A stretch of DNA of 64,000 bases from CAZAQV01 sp964487255 (GTDB lineage Bacteria; Myxococcota_A; Polyangia; Polyangiales; CAZAQV01), in contig CAZAQV010000016.1 in NCBI GenBank assembly GCA_964487255.1, forward strand, positions 75,393-139,392. Reading direction: 5' to 3'. Positions 26,745 to 35,339 of this stretch are shown here, piece after piece (the stretch's first letter is position 1; each line of letters opens with the position of its first letter). The notes beneath the pieces were generated by a model. It was not told where the DNA came from and ran no database searches. It saw nothing but the letters and a program-made list of their open reading frames with translations. The position numbers and the translations under genes were made by a program.

Positions 26745-27614
26745 ATGGCAAATCTAAAGGCGATCAAAAAGCGCATCGGTTCGGTTAAGAACACGCAGAA
26801 AATCACGCGCGCCATGAAGATGGTGGCGGCTGCCCGTTTGCGACGTGCGCAGCAGGCCATCACCGAGATGCGTCCCTATGCGGTCAAGACGATGGACGCG
26901 CTCAGCGCCGTGGCAGCACGCGCGGGCGATGACGAGGAAGTGCACCCATTGCTCGCCCGCCGGGACCCCAAAGAGGTGCTCTACGTTGTGCTCACGAGCG
27001 ACCGTGGCCTCGCTGGTGCTTTCAACGCCAACATCAACAAGGCGGCCTACAAGGCCTGGAAGGAAGACGAGGCGGACGGTAAGCAAGTGACGTTTGCGCT
27101 CATCGGCCGAAAAGGACGCGACTACTTCCGCCGACGCGGGGCGCACATCGACCGCGAGTTCATGGAGGTTTTCGAGAACCTGTCCATCGAAAAAGCTGGC
27201 GAAATCGGCCGTTATGTTGTGGATCGCTACACGAGTGACAACCTCGACGCCGCCTACCTGGTTTACAACGAGTTCAAGAGCGCCATTGCCCAGGAAGTCG
27301 TGGTCGAACCCATTTTGCCGATCACGCCAATGGAGGTCCCCGCGGACCTAAGCGGCGACTTTATTTACGAGCCCGATAAGCGGGCGCTGCTCGACCGCTT
27401 GCTTCCCATGTATATGGAGGTCGAGGTCTACCGAGCCCTGTTGGAGAGCGTCGCGTCGGAGCACGGTGCCCGGATGACCGCGATGGATGCTGCGACAGGG
27501 AACGCCAAAGATATGATCGGGAGACTCACGCTCGAGTACAACCGGGCCCGCCAAGCGGCTATCACCAAGGAGCTGATGGAGATTATTGGCGGCGCTGAAG
27601 CCCTAAAGGGCTAG
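26745..27614 (+). CDS. atpG: ATP synthase F1 subunit gamma
   Basis: 289 aa, the normal length. The start ANLKAIKKRIGSVKNTQKIT and the end NRARQAAITKELMEIIGGAEAL are both family signatures for the two long helices of the central rotor. VLTSDRGLAGAFNANI is the conserved middle segment. It couples proton flow in F0 to catalysis in F1. It is the last atp gene here: no beta (atpD) or epsilon (atpC) gene follows, and the next gene is unrelated. Confidence 0.96.
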   Translation: MANLKAIKKRIGSVKNTQKITRAMKMVAAARLRRAQQAITEMRPYAVKTMDALSAVAARAGDDEEVHPLLARRDPKEVLYVVLTSDRGLAGAFNANINKAAYKAWKEDEADGKQVTFALIGRKGRDYFRRRGAHIDREFMEVFENLSIEKAGEIGRYVVDRYTSDNLDAAYLVYNEFKSAIAQEVVVEPILPITPMEVPADLSGDFIYEPDKRALLDRLLPMYMEVEVYRALLESVASEHGARMTAMDAATGNAKDMIGRLTLEYNRARQAAITKELMEIIGGAEALKG

Positions 27615-27735
27615 GATCGCTGTCAATCTCCAGGGAATCTGACAAACGCGATCCAGGAGCGTTACACTCCCGGAGGTTTGGCGGGGTTGACCTCGCTTGC
27701 CATACGCGAGAAACTCGTAGTAAGGACGGCCAATT

Positions 27736-28008
27736 GTGGAGATTGTTCTAGCAGCATTGATTTTTGGTGGGTGCCTGGTGGCGGCTGCATACTTCTGGCT
27801 TCGCGCTCAGAAGCTCAAGGCCCATGCCGCGCAGCTCGAAGAAGAGCTCGGCATGCCGCAAAACACGCCGACTCCTCTTCGTCCACCCGCTCCCGACGGG
27901 ACGGACAGCGACCTGATGGACGCCTCGGACATGCTCGATGACTTCGATGACGCGACGCGTGTTGCTTCGGTCACCGAAGAGGACATACTCGCCGCCACCA
28001 AGAAGTAG
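27736..28008 (+). CDS. Small single-pass membrane protein of unknown function
   Basis: 90 aa with a GTG start at 27736, preceded by AAGGACGG. One N-terminal helix (IVLAALIFGGCLVAAAYFWL) with the N-terminus outside is followed by a short coiled-coil-like LKAHAAQLEEELG, a Pro-rich stretch and an acidic tail (SDLMDASDMLDDFDDATRV). No family recognised. It sits between atpG (121 bases upstream) and argJ (TTG start 5 bases downstream), so it is probably co-transcribed with argJ. Confidence 0.65.
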   Translation: MEIVLAALIFGGCLVAAAYFWLRAQKLKAHAAQLEEELGMPQNTPTPLRPPAPDGTDSDLMDASDMLDDFDDATRVASVTEEDILAATKK

Positions 28009-28013
28009 TTCGC

Positions 28014-29189
28014 TTGCGGGTAGAAGGTTTTCGATGGGGCGCTGCCGACCTGGGGCAGCGCGGTCGCAAGAATGTGGGTGTGTTGGTCACAGATAGGCCG
28101 ACCATCGGAGCAGGGGTGTACACCACCAGCGATGTCGTGGCGGCGCCCGTTGTGGTCAGTCGCGAGCATGGCTCCAACGCCAGCAAGCGCGCGCTCATTA
28201 TCAACGCGGGACAAGCCAATGCCTACACGGGGCAGCCTGGCCTCGATGACGCACGTCAAACTTGTCGCGCTCTTGCTCAGTGCATCGATGCGCGGCCAGA
28301 CGAAATTTTTATCGCGTCGACAGGTGTGATCGGTGCTCGACCACCCGTTGACCTCATCGAGAAAGCCTTGCCTTCGCTGATCGAAGGCGCGCACGAAGAC
28401 GGGCTCGCCGATTTTGCGAGCGCGATCATGACAACCGATACGCGTCCGAAATTCCACGGGAGTGTCGTGCAAGTGGGGAAACAGACGGTGCGTTTTGCAG
28501 GCTGTTCAAAGGGCGCCGGAATGATCATGCCGAACATGGCGACAATGTTGGCTGTGGTCGTCACCGACGCATCGATCGACGGGCCCACGCTCCAGTCGGC
28601 GTTGCAGCAGGCCAACGCGGCAAGTTTCAACTGCATTACGGTCGATGGTGACACCAGTACCAACGATTCCGTTTTCGCGCTGGCCAATGGCGCGAGTGGG
28701 GGCGCAGCGATCAAAGCGGGTAGCGCAGCGTATCAGTCGTTTGTCCAGGGACTTACGGCGCACTTGATCTTCCTTGCGCAGGAAATCGTCCGCGATGGCG
28801 AGGGCGCGACCAAGTTCATCGAGGTGCGGATCCGCGGTGCAACGACTCGGGCGGCGGCGCATACGGTCGCACTTTCTATCGCGAATTCGCCGCTCGTAAA
28901 GACCGCGTTTCACGGCGAAGACCTCAACTTTGGGCGGATTGCGATGGCGATTGGTAAAGCAAGGACAGGTATGGACCCCAACCGCGTGGAGATCAAAATC
29001 GGACAGCACGTCGTGGCCTCCGCGGGCGCAATTGCGACCGGAGAGAGCGCTGTTGCGGCGCAGGCTGCGCTTAGAGAGCCCGAGATCACCCTCGAGGTGG
29101 ACTTCAAACAAGGAGAGGCCGCCTCGACCGTTTGGACTTGTGATCTCAGCGCGGAGTACATCCGTATCAACGCCGACTACACGACTTGA
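28014..29189 (+). CDS. argJ: Glutamate N-acetyltransferase ArgJ
   Basis: Transfers the acetyl group from N-acetylornithine to glutamate in the cyclic arginine pathway; some members also use acetyl-CoA. 391 aa. The self-processing site is present: CSKGAGMIMPNMATMLA with nucleophile Thr177, the second subunit beginning at that residue. The N-terminal GAGVYTTSDVVAAPV and C-terminal LSAEYIRINADYTT are family hallmarks. A TTG start at 28014 is chosen because it follows the previous stop by 5 bases and aligns with the family's short leader; no ATG is available nearby. No other arg biosynthesis genes are in the window. Confidence 0.93.
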   Translation: MRVEGFRWGAADLGQRGRKNVGVLVTDRPTIGAGVYTTSDVVAAPVVVSREHGSNASKRALIINAGQANAYTGQPGLDDARQTCRALAQCIDARPDEIFIASTGVIGARPPVDLIEKALPSLIEGAHEDGLADFASAIMTTDTRPKFHGSVVQVGKQTVRFAGCSKGAGMIMPNMATMLAVVVTDASIDGPTLQSALQQANAASFNCITVDGDTSTNDSVFALANGASGGAAIKAGSAAYQSFVQGLTAHLIFLAQEIVRDGEGATKFIEVRIRGATTRAAAHTVALSIANSPLVKTAFHGEDLNFGRIAMAIGKARTGMDPNRVEIKIGQHVVASAGAIATGESAVAAQAALREPEITLEVDFKQGEAASTVWTCDLSAEYIRINADYTT

Positions 29190-29239
29190 GCTTGTCACCT
29201 TTTATGGTCGACTGTCGTGTTACGCGTTAGAACATCGAC

Positions 29240-30577
29240 GTGTATATCGTCGTGATCGGTTTGGGCTCGGTGGGGGAGCATGTGCTCAATCGTTTGGCTC
29301 TCGAAGACCACGACATTGTGGTCATCGACCACGACCCAGAGAAACTGAACCAAACCGATGAGCGATTCAACGTTGGCACCTTGCTGGGTTACGGTGCCAA
29401 CCAGGGGGTGTTGGAGGAAGCTGGTGTTGCTCGCGCCGACTTGGTGGCGGCGGTTACCGACGACGACGAAGTCAATCTGCTGGCAGCGCTGGTGGGCAAA
29501 CAGCTAGGCGCGAAGCGTGTCGTGGCGCGCGTGCAAGGCGCCAACTGGGCCGCGGAAACCGACAGCGTCCAGACCGATTATCTTGGTGTTGATGTGATCA
29601 TCAATCCAGTTGCCTTTGTGGCCCAAGAACTGCTCGACATCACTCTTTCGCATGGTGCTTCCGACGTGTTCTCGTTGGCGGACGGACAACTTGAGTTGGC
29701 ACTCGTAGAGGTTAACGACCGGTCGCCCTATCTCGACAAGGCGTTTGCCGAACTCCGAATGCCTGCCGATGTGCTCGCCGCGGCAATCGTCCGAGAAGAC
29801 GAGGTCGTTGTCCCGCGCGGTGATAACCGTTTATTGGCCGGTGATCGCGTGTACTTCGTTGGCGAGCCAGCGGGTGTGCTCGAAGCCGAAGACATGTTTT
29901 CCACACGCCGTGAAGCACGACGGGTGTGTATCGTGGGAGGAAGTGAGATTGCGCGTCGTCTGACCGGTCAGCTATTGCGACGTGGCATGAGCGTGGCACT
30001 CATCGAAAAAAACAGGGAACGCGCCGAGCAGCTGGCCGCAGAGTTTGGTGAAGCAAGGATTCTAGAAGGTAGCGGCACGGATGTTTCTTTGCTGCGCGAC
30101 GAAGATATTAAGCGTTACGACTTGCTTTTGGCGCTTACGTCTAAGGACGAGGTTAATCTCATGGTGACGCTTCTGGCCAAAGACCTTGGGGTTCAGACGA
30201 CGGGATGCACGGTGCACGAAGGCGCGCATGTGAGTATCTACCAGCACTTAGGTATCGACATTGTTCTCTCGCCGCGACTGGTTGCCTCGGACCAAATTCT
30301 TCGATTCTGTCGCTCGGACGCGACGCAGAACTTGACGCAACTCGCTGAAGGTCGCGCAGAGATCGTCAATATACGCGTCCGTCAAGACTGCCCATTGGTC
30401 AACAAGTCGCTTTCCGAGATCGAGTTTCCACGCGGTACTCTTGTAGTGGGCTTGCTTCGAGACGATTTAGCGGCGGTGCCGACGGGTGCAGCCGTGATTC
30501 GGGCCTACGATGTAGTCATGATGTTGGTCTTGCGGGATTCGAAAGGCGCGCTGGACGAGCTATTCGGTGTGAAGTGA
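29240..30577 (+). CDS. trkA: Trk potassium uptake regulatory subunit TrkA
   Basis: Cytoplasmic NAD(H)/nucleotide-binding ring that gates the TrkH/TrkG K+ channel. 445 aa with the duplicated RCK layout: an N-terminal Rossmann domain (VVIGLGSVGEHVLNRL, acidic VVIDHDPE), a TrkA_C domain around 140-220 and a second copy beginning CIVGGSEIARRLTGQLL. GTG start at 29240. Its TGA overlaps the GTG start of trkH by 4 bases (GTGA), so the two are translationally coupled. Together they form one K+ uptake system. Confidence 0.93.
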   Translation: MYIVVIGLGSVGEHVLNRLALEDHDIVVIDHDPEKLNQTDERFNVGTLLGYGANQGVLEEAGVARADLVAAVTDDDEVNLLAALVGKQLGAKRVVARVQGANWAAETDSVQTDYLGVDVIINPVAFVAQELLDITLSHGASDVFSLADGQLELALVEVNDRSPYLDKAFAELRMPADVLAAAIVREDEVVVPRGDNRLLAGDRVYFVGEPAGVLEAEDMFSTRREARRVCIVGGSEIARRLTGQLLRRGMSVALIEKNRERAEQLAAEFGEARILEGSGTDVSLLRDEDIKRYDLLLALTSKDEVNLMVTLLAKDLGVQTTGCTVHEGAHVSIYQHLGIDIVLSPRLVASDQILRFCRSDATQNLTQLAEGRAEIVNIRVRQDCPLVNKSLSEIEFPRGTLVVGLLRDDLAAVPTGAAVIRAYDVVMMLVLRDSKGALDELFGVK

Positions 30578-32160
30578 GTTCGGCAAAACGAAAAAGAGCC
30601 GGTCGCACCGGCCGAGTGAGACTCAAAGAGTTGCCATCACCGTTGCACGATTTTCGGGGCATCTGGAAGCCCGTGGGACTCACATTCATCATCTTGGCGT
30701 TTGCGCTTGCCCTCTCATCGGGCATCGTCGTGTTGCTCCGCGTCTTCGAGCAGGTGGAGGTGCCGCACGTTCGGCTCCGTGCGGCGATCCTCAATGCACA
30801 CGAGGCATTGCTGCTGCCAGCGATCTTTTCTTTTGCACTCGGGGTTGTCATGTACCGCGTATTGGGCAAAGCCGACCAGACTACACTGAATCGTCGCGAA
30901 GGGACGTTGTCCGTTGCGGTGGTTTGGCTCGGAGCTTCGCTCGTCGGTGCGATACCGTTTTATTTGGGTGGCGACATGACATTGGTCGACTCCCTCTTCG
31001 AGGCGATAAGCGGGTTGACGACAACAGGATCCACGGTCATTTCGGACATCGAACGCCGCCTCGACGCGCCGCTACTGCTTTGGCGCTCCGTGCTCCAGTG
31101 GCTCGGGGGCATGGGAATTGTTGTGCTCTTTCTTGCGGTTTTTCCAACCCTGGGCGTGGGCGCTCGTCATCTTTTTCGAAGTGAGGTTCCGGGAGCCAAG
31201 CCGGGCTTGCTAACGCCTCGGTTGGAGCAGACCGCGATGGCGCTATGGCGTCTCTATCTGGGGTTAACCATTGCTGCGCTGCTTGCCTACTGGGCGTGTG
31301 GCATGACGTTTTTTGAAGCTCTCTGTCATTCACTGACGACGCTCAGCACAGGTGGTTTTTCGACGCGCGATGCATCCATCGGAGGCTTCGACAGTGCAGC
31401 CATCGAAATTGCGGCGTCAGTCTTCATGCTCATCGCAACCGTCAACTATACGCTCTACTATCGTTTAATCGTGCGTCGCTCGTTGGAACACTTTGGAAAG
31501 AACGGTGAGTTCCGGGCGTTTGCGGTGCTCACTATCGTTGCCATCGTGGCGTTGTCATTCGTATTGGTGAGATCGGGTGACCATTCTCTTGCAAAGGGGC
31601 TACGTCATGCGCTCTTTGTAACTGCGACAACTGGATCGTCAACCGGCTACGGTGTGAGCGATTTCAACGGCTACCCGCCATTCGCCGTTGCAATGATCGT
31701 CGCCATCATGCTCGTCGGCGGCTGCGCGGGTTCAACCGCCGGAGGCATCAAGATTCAACGTTTCCTGGTGCTCATGAAGCTTACCCACGGCCGCGTGCGC
31801 GCCTTTTTCGACCCACACGTGGTGCGCGTGATTCGTGTTGGCAAGCACAGTGTCGAGCGCGCGGTGGTCGAGGACATTTCGGGCTTCTTGCTTGTCTACT
31901 GCTTTGCCGCGGCAACAGGGGTTCTCCTTTTTACGTGGACCGATGACGTGCCGGTGGCGACCGCTTTTGGCATGATTGTCACTGCGCTCTCCAACATGGG
32001 TCCGGCACCATTTTACAACCTCGACCCGAGCGCCGTTGCGGACAACTTCGCTCGCTTTTCCGACATGGGAAAAATGGTCGCGGCCGGGGCAATGCTGCTC
32101 GGTCGCCTCGAGTTCTTTACGCTGCTCGCGTTGTTGTCGCGACGTTTCTGGCGGCCGTAG
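30574..32160 (+). CDS. trkH: Trk-type potassium transporter membrane subunit
   Basis: 528 aa integral membrane protein with the four-repeat pore architecture. The four selectivity filters can be read: GLTTTGSTV, LSTGGFST, TTGSSTGYG and LSNMGPAP, with the TrkH/KtrB glycines. The ~40-residue Lys/Arg-rich N-terminal tail is followed by the first helix (VGLTFIILAFALALSSGIVV). It ends FFTLLALLSRRFWRP, typical of TrkH. GTG start overlapping trkA. It may be closer to TrkG/TrkH than KtrB because it is accompanied by a duplicated-RCK TrkA. Confidence 0.92.
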   Translation: MSSAKRKRAGRTGRVRLKELPSPLHDFRGIWKPVGLTFIILAFALALSSGIVVLLRVFEQVEVPHVRLRAAILNAHEALLLPAIFSFALGVVMYRVLGKADQTTLNRREGTLSVAVVWLGASLVGAIPFYLGGDMTLVDSLFEAISGLTTTGSTVISDIERRLDAPLLLWRSVLQWLGGMGIVVLFLAVFPTLGVGARHLFRSEVPGAKPGLLTPRLEQTAMALWRLYLGLTIAALLAYWACGMTFFEALCHSLTTLSTGGFSTRDASIGGFDSAAIEIAASVFMLIATVNYTLYYRLIVRRSLEHFGKNGEFRAFAVLTIVAIVALSFVLVRSGDHSLAKGLRHALFVTATTGSSTGYGVSDFNGYPPFAVAMIVAIMLVGGCAGSTAGGIKIQRFLVLMKLTHGRVRAFFDPHVVRVIRVGKHSVERAVVEDISGFLLVYCFAAATGVLLFTWTDDVPVATAFGMIVTALSNMGPAPFYNLDPSAVADNFARFSDMGKMVAAGAMLLGRLEFFTLLALLSRRFWRP

Positions 32161-32185
32161 AGTACTCTTGTACATGTGCGACGGT

Positions 32186-32207
32186 GTCAAACGTGACGGC
32201 GTTTGAC
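32186..32207. promoter_or_regulatory. Perfect inverted repeat between trkH and selO
   Basis: GTCAAACG-tgacgg-CGTTTGAC, an 8-bp perfect palindrome with a 6-nt spacer, lies 26 bases after trkH and 46 before the selO start. There is no T-tract, so an operator for a dimeric regulator is as likely as a terminator. Confidence 0.4.
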
Positions 32208-32252
32208 CGAGTAGCTATCGACGCGGAGGGTCGACTTCCCTAGAGTCGGGTT

Positions 32253-33698
32253 GTGTTTGAGTTCGACAACACGTACGTTCGCGACCTTCCGGGGTTCTAT
32301 GCCGAGGTCACGCCGGACAGCGCCCCCTCGCCCGAAGTGCTTGAGTTCAACCAGGAGCTCGCTGAAGAACTCGGGGCAGAAGAGGGGCTGCGAGAGAGAA
32401 TCGCGCGCATCGTTGGTGGTAAGGAAGTGCCGGAGGGCGCGCAGCCCATCGCGCAAGTGTATGCCGGTCACCAGTTTGGGCATTTTTCGGGACGACTCGG
32501 AGACGGGCGCGCGCTGCTTCTCGGCGAGGTGATCGATCGTGACGGCAGGCGGCGCGACATTCACTTAAAGGGTTCGGGGGCGACCCCGTTTTCGCGCGGT
32601 GGGGATGGCAAGGCGGTCGTCGGTCCGGTCCTGCGAGAATATTTGATGGGCGAAGCGATGCATGCGCTTGGTGTCCCGACCACGCGCGCGTTGGCCGCCG
32701 TTGCGACAGGCGAGATGGTGCTGCGTGACGAGCCACTCGATGGCGCCGTGCTCGCGCGCGTCGCATCGAGTCACTTGCGCGTAGGAACTTTCGAGTACTT
32801 TGCGGCGACCGGTGAGCGCGACAAGCTCTGCCAATTGGTTGGGTATGCGATTGCTCGACATCTGCCTGACGCAAGGAAGCTGTGCGAAGCGAGCGACGAC
32901 GAAAAAGCGCTAGCTCTGCTGCGGCACGTGGTTTGCGTTCAGGCCGAGCTGATCGCGAAGTGGATGTCCGTTGGGTTCATCCATGGCGTGATGAATACCG
33001 ACAACATGACGATTTCGGGTGAAACGATCGACTACGGTCCGTGCGCGTTCATGGATACGTACGACCCGAAGACTGTGTTTAGCTCAATCGATCGCCGTGG
33101 GCGCTACGCCTACGGCAACCAACCCGGCATTGCACAGTGGAACCTGCTCCGGCTTGCGGTCGCGCTCGCGCCGCTTTTGGCCGACGACAACGAGGCGCTG
33201 CAAGCGCAAGTCGAACCCATTCTCTCGGCATTCCCTGGACTCTACGAAAGCGCTCATCTGCGCATCATGCGCCAAAAGCTTGGCCTTGAGGGCGAAGAGA
33301 CCAATGACGCTTCGCTGATCGAGGACTACCTCTCGCACCTTGAAGCTCGCAAACTCGATTATACAATGTCGTTTCGCGCGCTTGCGGTTGTGCTGCGCAA
33401 TGGCGGTGACCAGGCGCCGCTCGACCTAGAGGCCTGGTGGCCGCGCTATCTCGAGCGTCTCGGCGACGCGCATCGCGAGCAAATTGCGGTCAACATGGAT
33501 GCGGTCAACCCCATCTACATTCCCCGCAACCACAAAGTCGAAGAAGCGCTCGAGTCCGCGCGTCGTGGTGATCTCGGCGTGTTTGAACGCTTGCTGGAGC
33601 TTCTCAAGCAACCCTTTGAGGAGCGTGCGGGTGCCGAAGCGTTCGCTGAACCTGCGCCCGAAAGTTTTTATCCGTACCAAACCTTCTGCGGCACGTAG
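32253..33698 (+). CDS. selO: Protein adenylyltransferase SelO (YdiU family)
   Basis: Pseudokinase-fold enzyme that transfers AMP from ATP to hydroxyl side chains of proteins; linked to redox control in bacteria. 481 aa. Characteristic segments are present: YAGHQFGHFSGRLGDGRALL, DIHLKGSGATPFSRGGDGKA (nucleotide binding), EYLMGEAMHALGVPTTRAL, and GFIHGVMNTDNMTISGETID with the metal-binding Asn/Asp. The bacterial protein lacks the C-terminal selenocysteine motif; here it ends YPYQTFCGT, and the penultimate-region Cys occupies the usual place. GTG start at 32253. Convergent with an exported protein gene. Confidence 0.93.
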   Translation: MFEFDNTYVRDLPGFYAEVTPDSAPSPEVLEFNQELAEELGAEEGLRERIARIVGGKEVPEGAQPIAQVYAGHQFGHFSGRLGDGRALLLGEVIDRDGRRRDIHLKGSGATPFSRGGDGKAVVGPVLREYLMGEAMHALGVPTTRALAAVATGEMVLRDEPLDGAVLARVASSHLRVGTFEYFAATGERDKLCQLVGYAIARHLPDARKLCEASDDEKALALLRHVVCVQAELIAKWMSVGFIHGVMNTDNMTISGETIDYGPCAFMDTYDPKTVFSSIDRRGRYAYGNQPGIAQWNLLRLAVALAPLLADDNEALQAQVEPILSAFPGLYESAHLRIMRQKLGLEGEETNDASLIEDYLSHLEARKLDYTMSFRALAVVLRNGGDQAPLDLEAWWPRYLERLGDAHREQIAVNMDAVNPIYIPRNHKVEEALESARRGDLGVFERLLELLKQPFEERAGAEAFAEPAPESFYPYQTFCGT

Positions 33699-33724
33699 CC
33701 ACGTTTCTTCAGGGAGATTCGGAC

Positions 33725-35224
33725 CTAATCGCGGTTGGCAACGCGGCGCGCGTATCGGCGCATTCCCTGAATAAACGGAAACACGTCGCCCTCATCCATG
33801 CTCACATCAAGAAGAAGCTTGGAGAGCTCGTCCGTTGCGGACACATCCCCCTTGCCACCCGCAATCGCGATGTTTTCGATAAGTTTCTCGCGTGCGGTCC
33901 AAGGGAATGACGGCGTCTTTTGGGGATTGAACATGTAGTGTTCGCCGATGATCAGCGCCAACTCTGGTGGAAGTGTAATTTTGTTGTTGCGAAGCGCCGC
34001 GACCATACCGGGTTGCAGCAACTCATCCGCGATGGGCTCGACCGGCGCATCGGGAAGTCGAAATCTCGCTGCGGCGTCACGGATCGCCTGATGAAGTTTC
34101 GCGAGGCGTGCGGGTGCATCGGCGAGTCCGGACGAAAGAATTGAGTAGAGGTCCATACGTTTGATTGCGAGCTCAGGCATGCCTCGTACAACAGCAGGCA
34201 TCACAGTATCCAAAACTCCGTAACCGATGTATCCGTAGCCGACAATCGTACCGTTATCACCTCGAAAGACGGCTGCCTGTTCCACCGCGGGCTGCAACGT
34301 TTCTTGAAGAAAATCGGATGCTTCCGGACTGAGACCGGATCCCTTTCGCAGCCGGTCGAAGAACATGGGCGATGAACTGAAGTCCATATATAAGGGGTCA
34401 TCGAAGCGCGCGAAAGCGTGGTCGTAGCGACTTCCGTCTAAGCTTCGACCGCTCTGGCCTTCTTCAAGAGACGGAAGTTGGCGAGGCGAAGGTCCAGGGT
34501 CTGCCTCCGAAGCATCGAACCAGCGTGCAGCTTCGATCGTGGCGTCTTCGAACGTAGCGAAGCGTTGCTGATGATCGAGGTCCGGGTAGCGCTCCAAGTA
34601 GGTGTCTCGCAGCTCGTCGAGTCGTAGCTTTGTTCGTTTGACGCGGCCTGCAAGAATGTCCGGGAGCACGTGCGCCACGTATCCAGACGTAAGCTTCGCG
34701 TTGGATCGCTCCAGTTCGATGCGGTTAGCGGCCTTGATCGCAGGCTTGTCCACCAAAACATCGACTGCGCTTAGCTGACCATGCAAGAACGTGGCGACAT
34801 CCTGCTCGAGAAACGCATGTGGGCTCGGCTTGAGGCTCCCTTTGGTCAGATCGCTCAAGAAATCGCCCGCGTCATAGCTTCCCAAGTCGCGCAGCTCTAC
34901 CGCTGCTCTGCCTCTTTCGAGCACATTTCGCAACACACTGCGTTCGACCTCCAAAGGCGAGTAATGTCCCAAGACTTTTCGCACTCTCGCAAAGGGTGTC
35001 CAGCCTGCGGCCTGTTGGCTCGAACCCACTGTTACGGTGGCGGGCGCATCCATGGCGAAGAAGTTCACGTCGGATGATGACTGTGTCTGCTCGGAGATCG
35101 ACCGCTGGAATGAAGCACCCAGTGTGTCGAAGGAACCCACTACGGCGGCTGCGGCGACAGAACTCAAGATCAAGGCTTGGGAAAATGCCGAACCCGCTGT
35201 GCAACGGTAGATCGTGAAGGGCAT
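33725..35224 (-). CDS. Exported protein of unknown function next to the secretion-like operon
   Basis: 499 aa. The N-terminus (FSQALILSSVAAAAVVGSF) looks like a signal peptide or anchor. The rest is largely helical and hydrophilic with no motif I recognise. Landmarks are ELRDLGSYDAGDFLSDL (about 110-126), RDTYLERYPDLDHQQRF, RYDHAFARFDDPLYMDF, a Gly/Tyr-rich segment IVGYGYIGYGV, and an Arg-rich end. It is the last gene in line after the ABC-HlyD-TolC genes (115 bases after the TolC stop), so it could be the cargo or an accessory periplasmic partner of that transporter. This is inference from position only. Confidence 0.6.
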   Translation of the reverse strand: MPFTIYRCTAGSAFSQALILSSVAAAAVVGSFDTLGASFQRSISEQTQSSSDVNFFAMDAPATVTVGSSQQAAGWTPFARVRKVLGHYSPLEVERSVLRNVLERGRAAVELRDLGSYDAGDFLSDLTKGSLKPSPHAFLEQDVATFLHGQLSAVDVLVDKPAIKAANRIELERSNAKLTSGYVAHVLPDILAGRVKRTKLRLDELRDTYLERYPDLDHQQRFATFEDATIEAARWFDASEADPGPSPRQLPSLEEGQSGRSLDGSRYDHAFARFDDPLYMDFSSSPMFFDRLRKGSGLSPEASDFLQETLQPAVEQAAVFRGDNGTIVGYGYIGYGVLDTVMPAVVRGMPELAIKRMDLYSILSSGLADAPARLAKLHQAIRDAAARFRLPDAPVEPIADELLQPGMVAALRNNKITLPPELALIIGEHYMFNPQKTPSFPWTAREKLIENIAIAGGKGDVSATDELSKLLLDVSMDEGDVFPFIQGMRRYARRVANRD

Positions 35225-35339
35225 GGTTCAAAACGTAGCAAGCAGTGTGCCACTCTACATGAAGAAAAAGCGCCACGATCTTCCATTGTTGGTCGCCAGT
35301 TGGCTAGAGCACCCTCCACCCAAGGGCGTCGTCTGCGTC

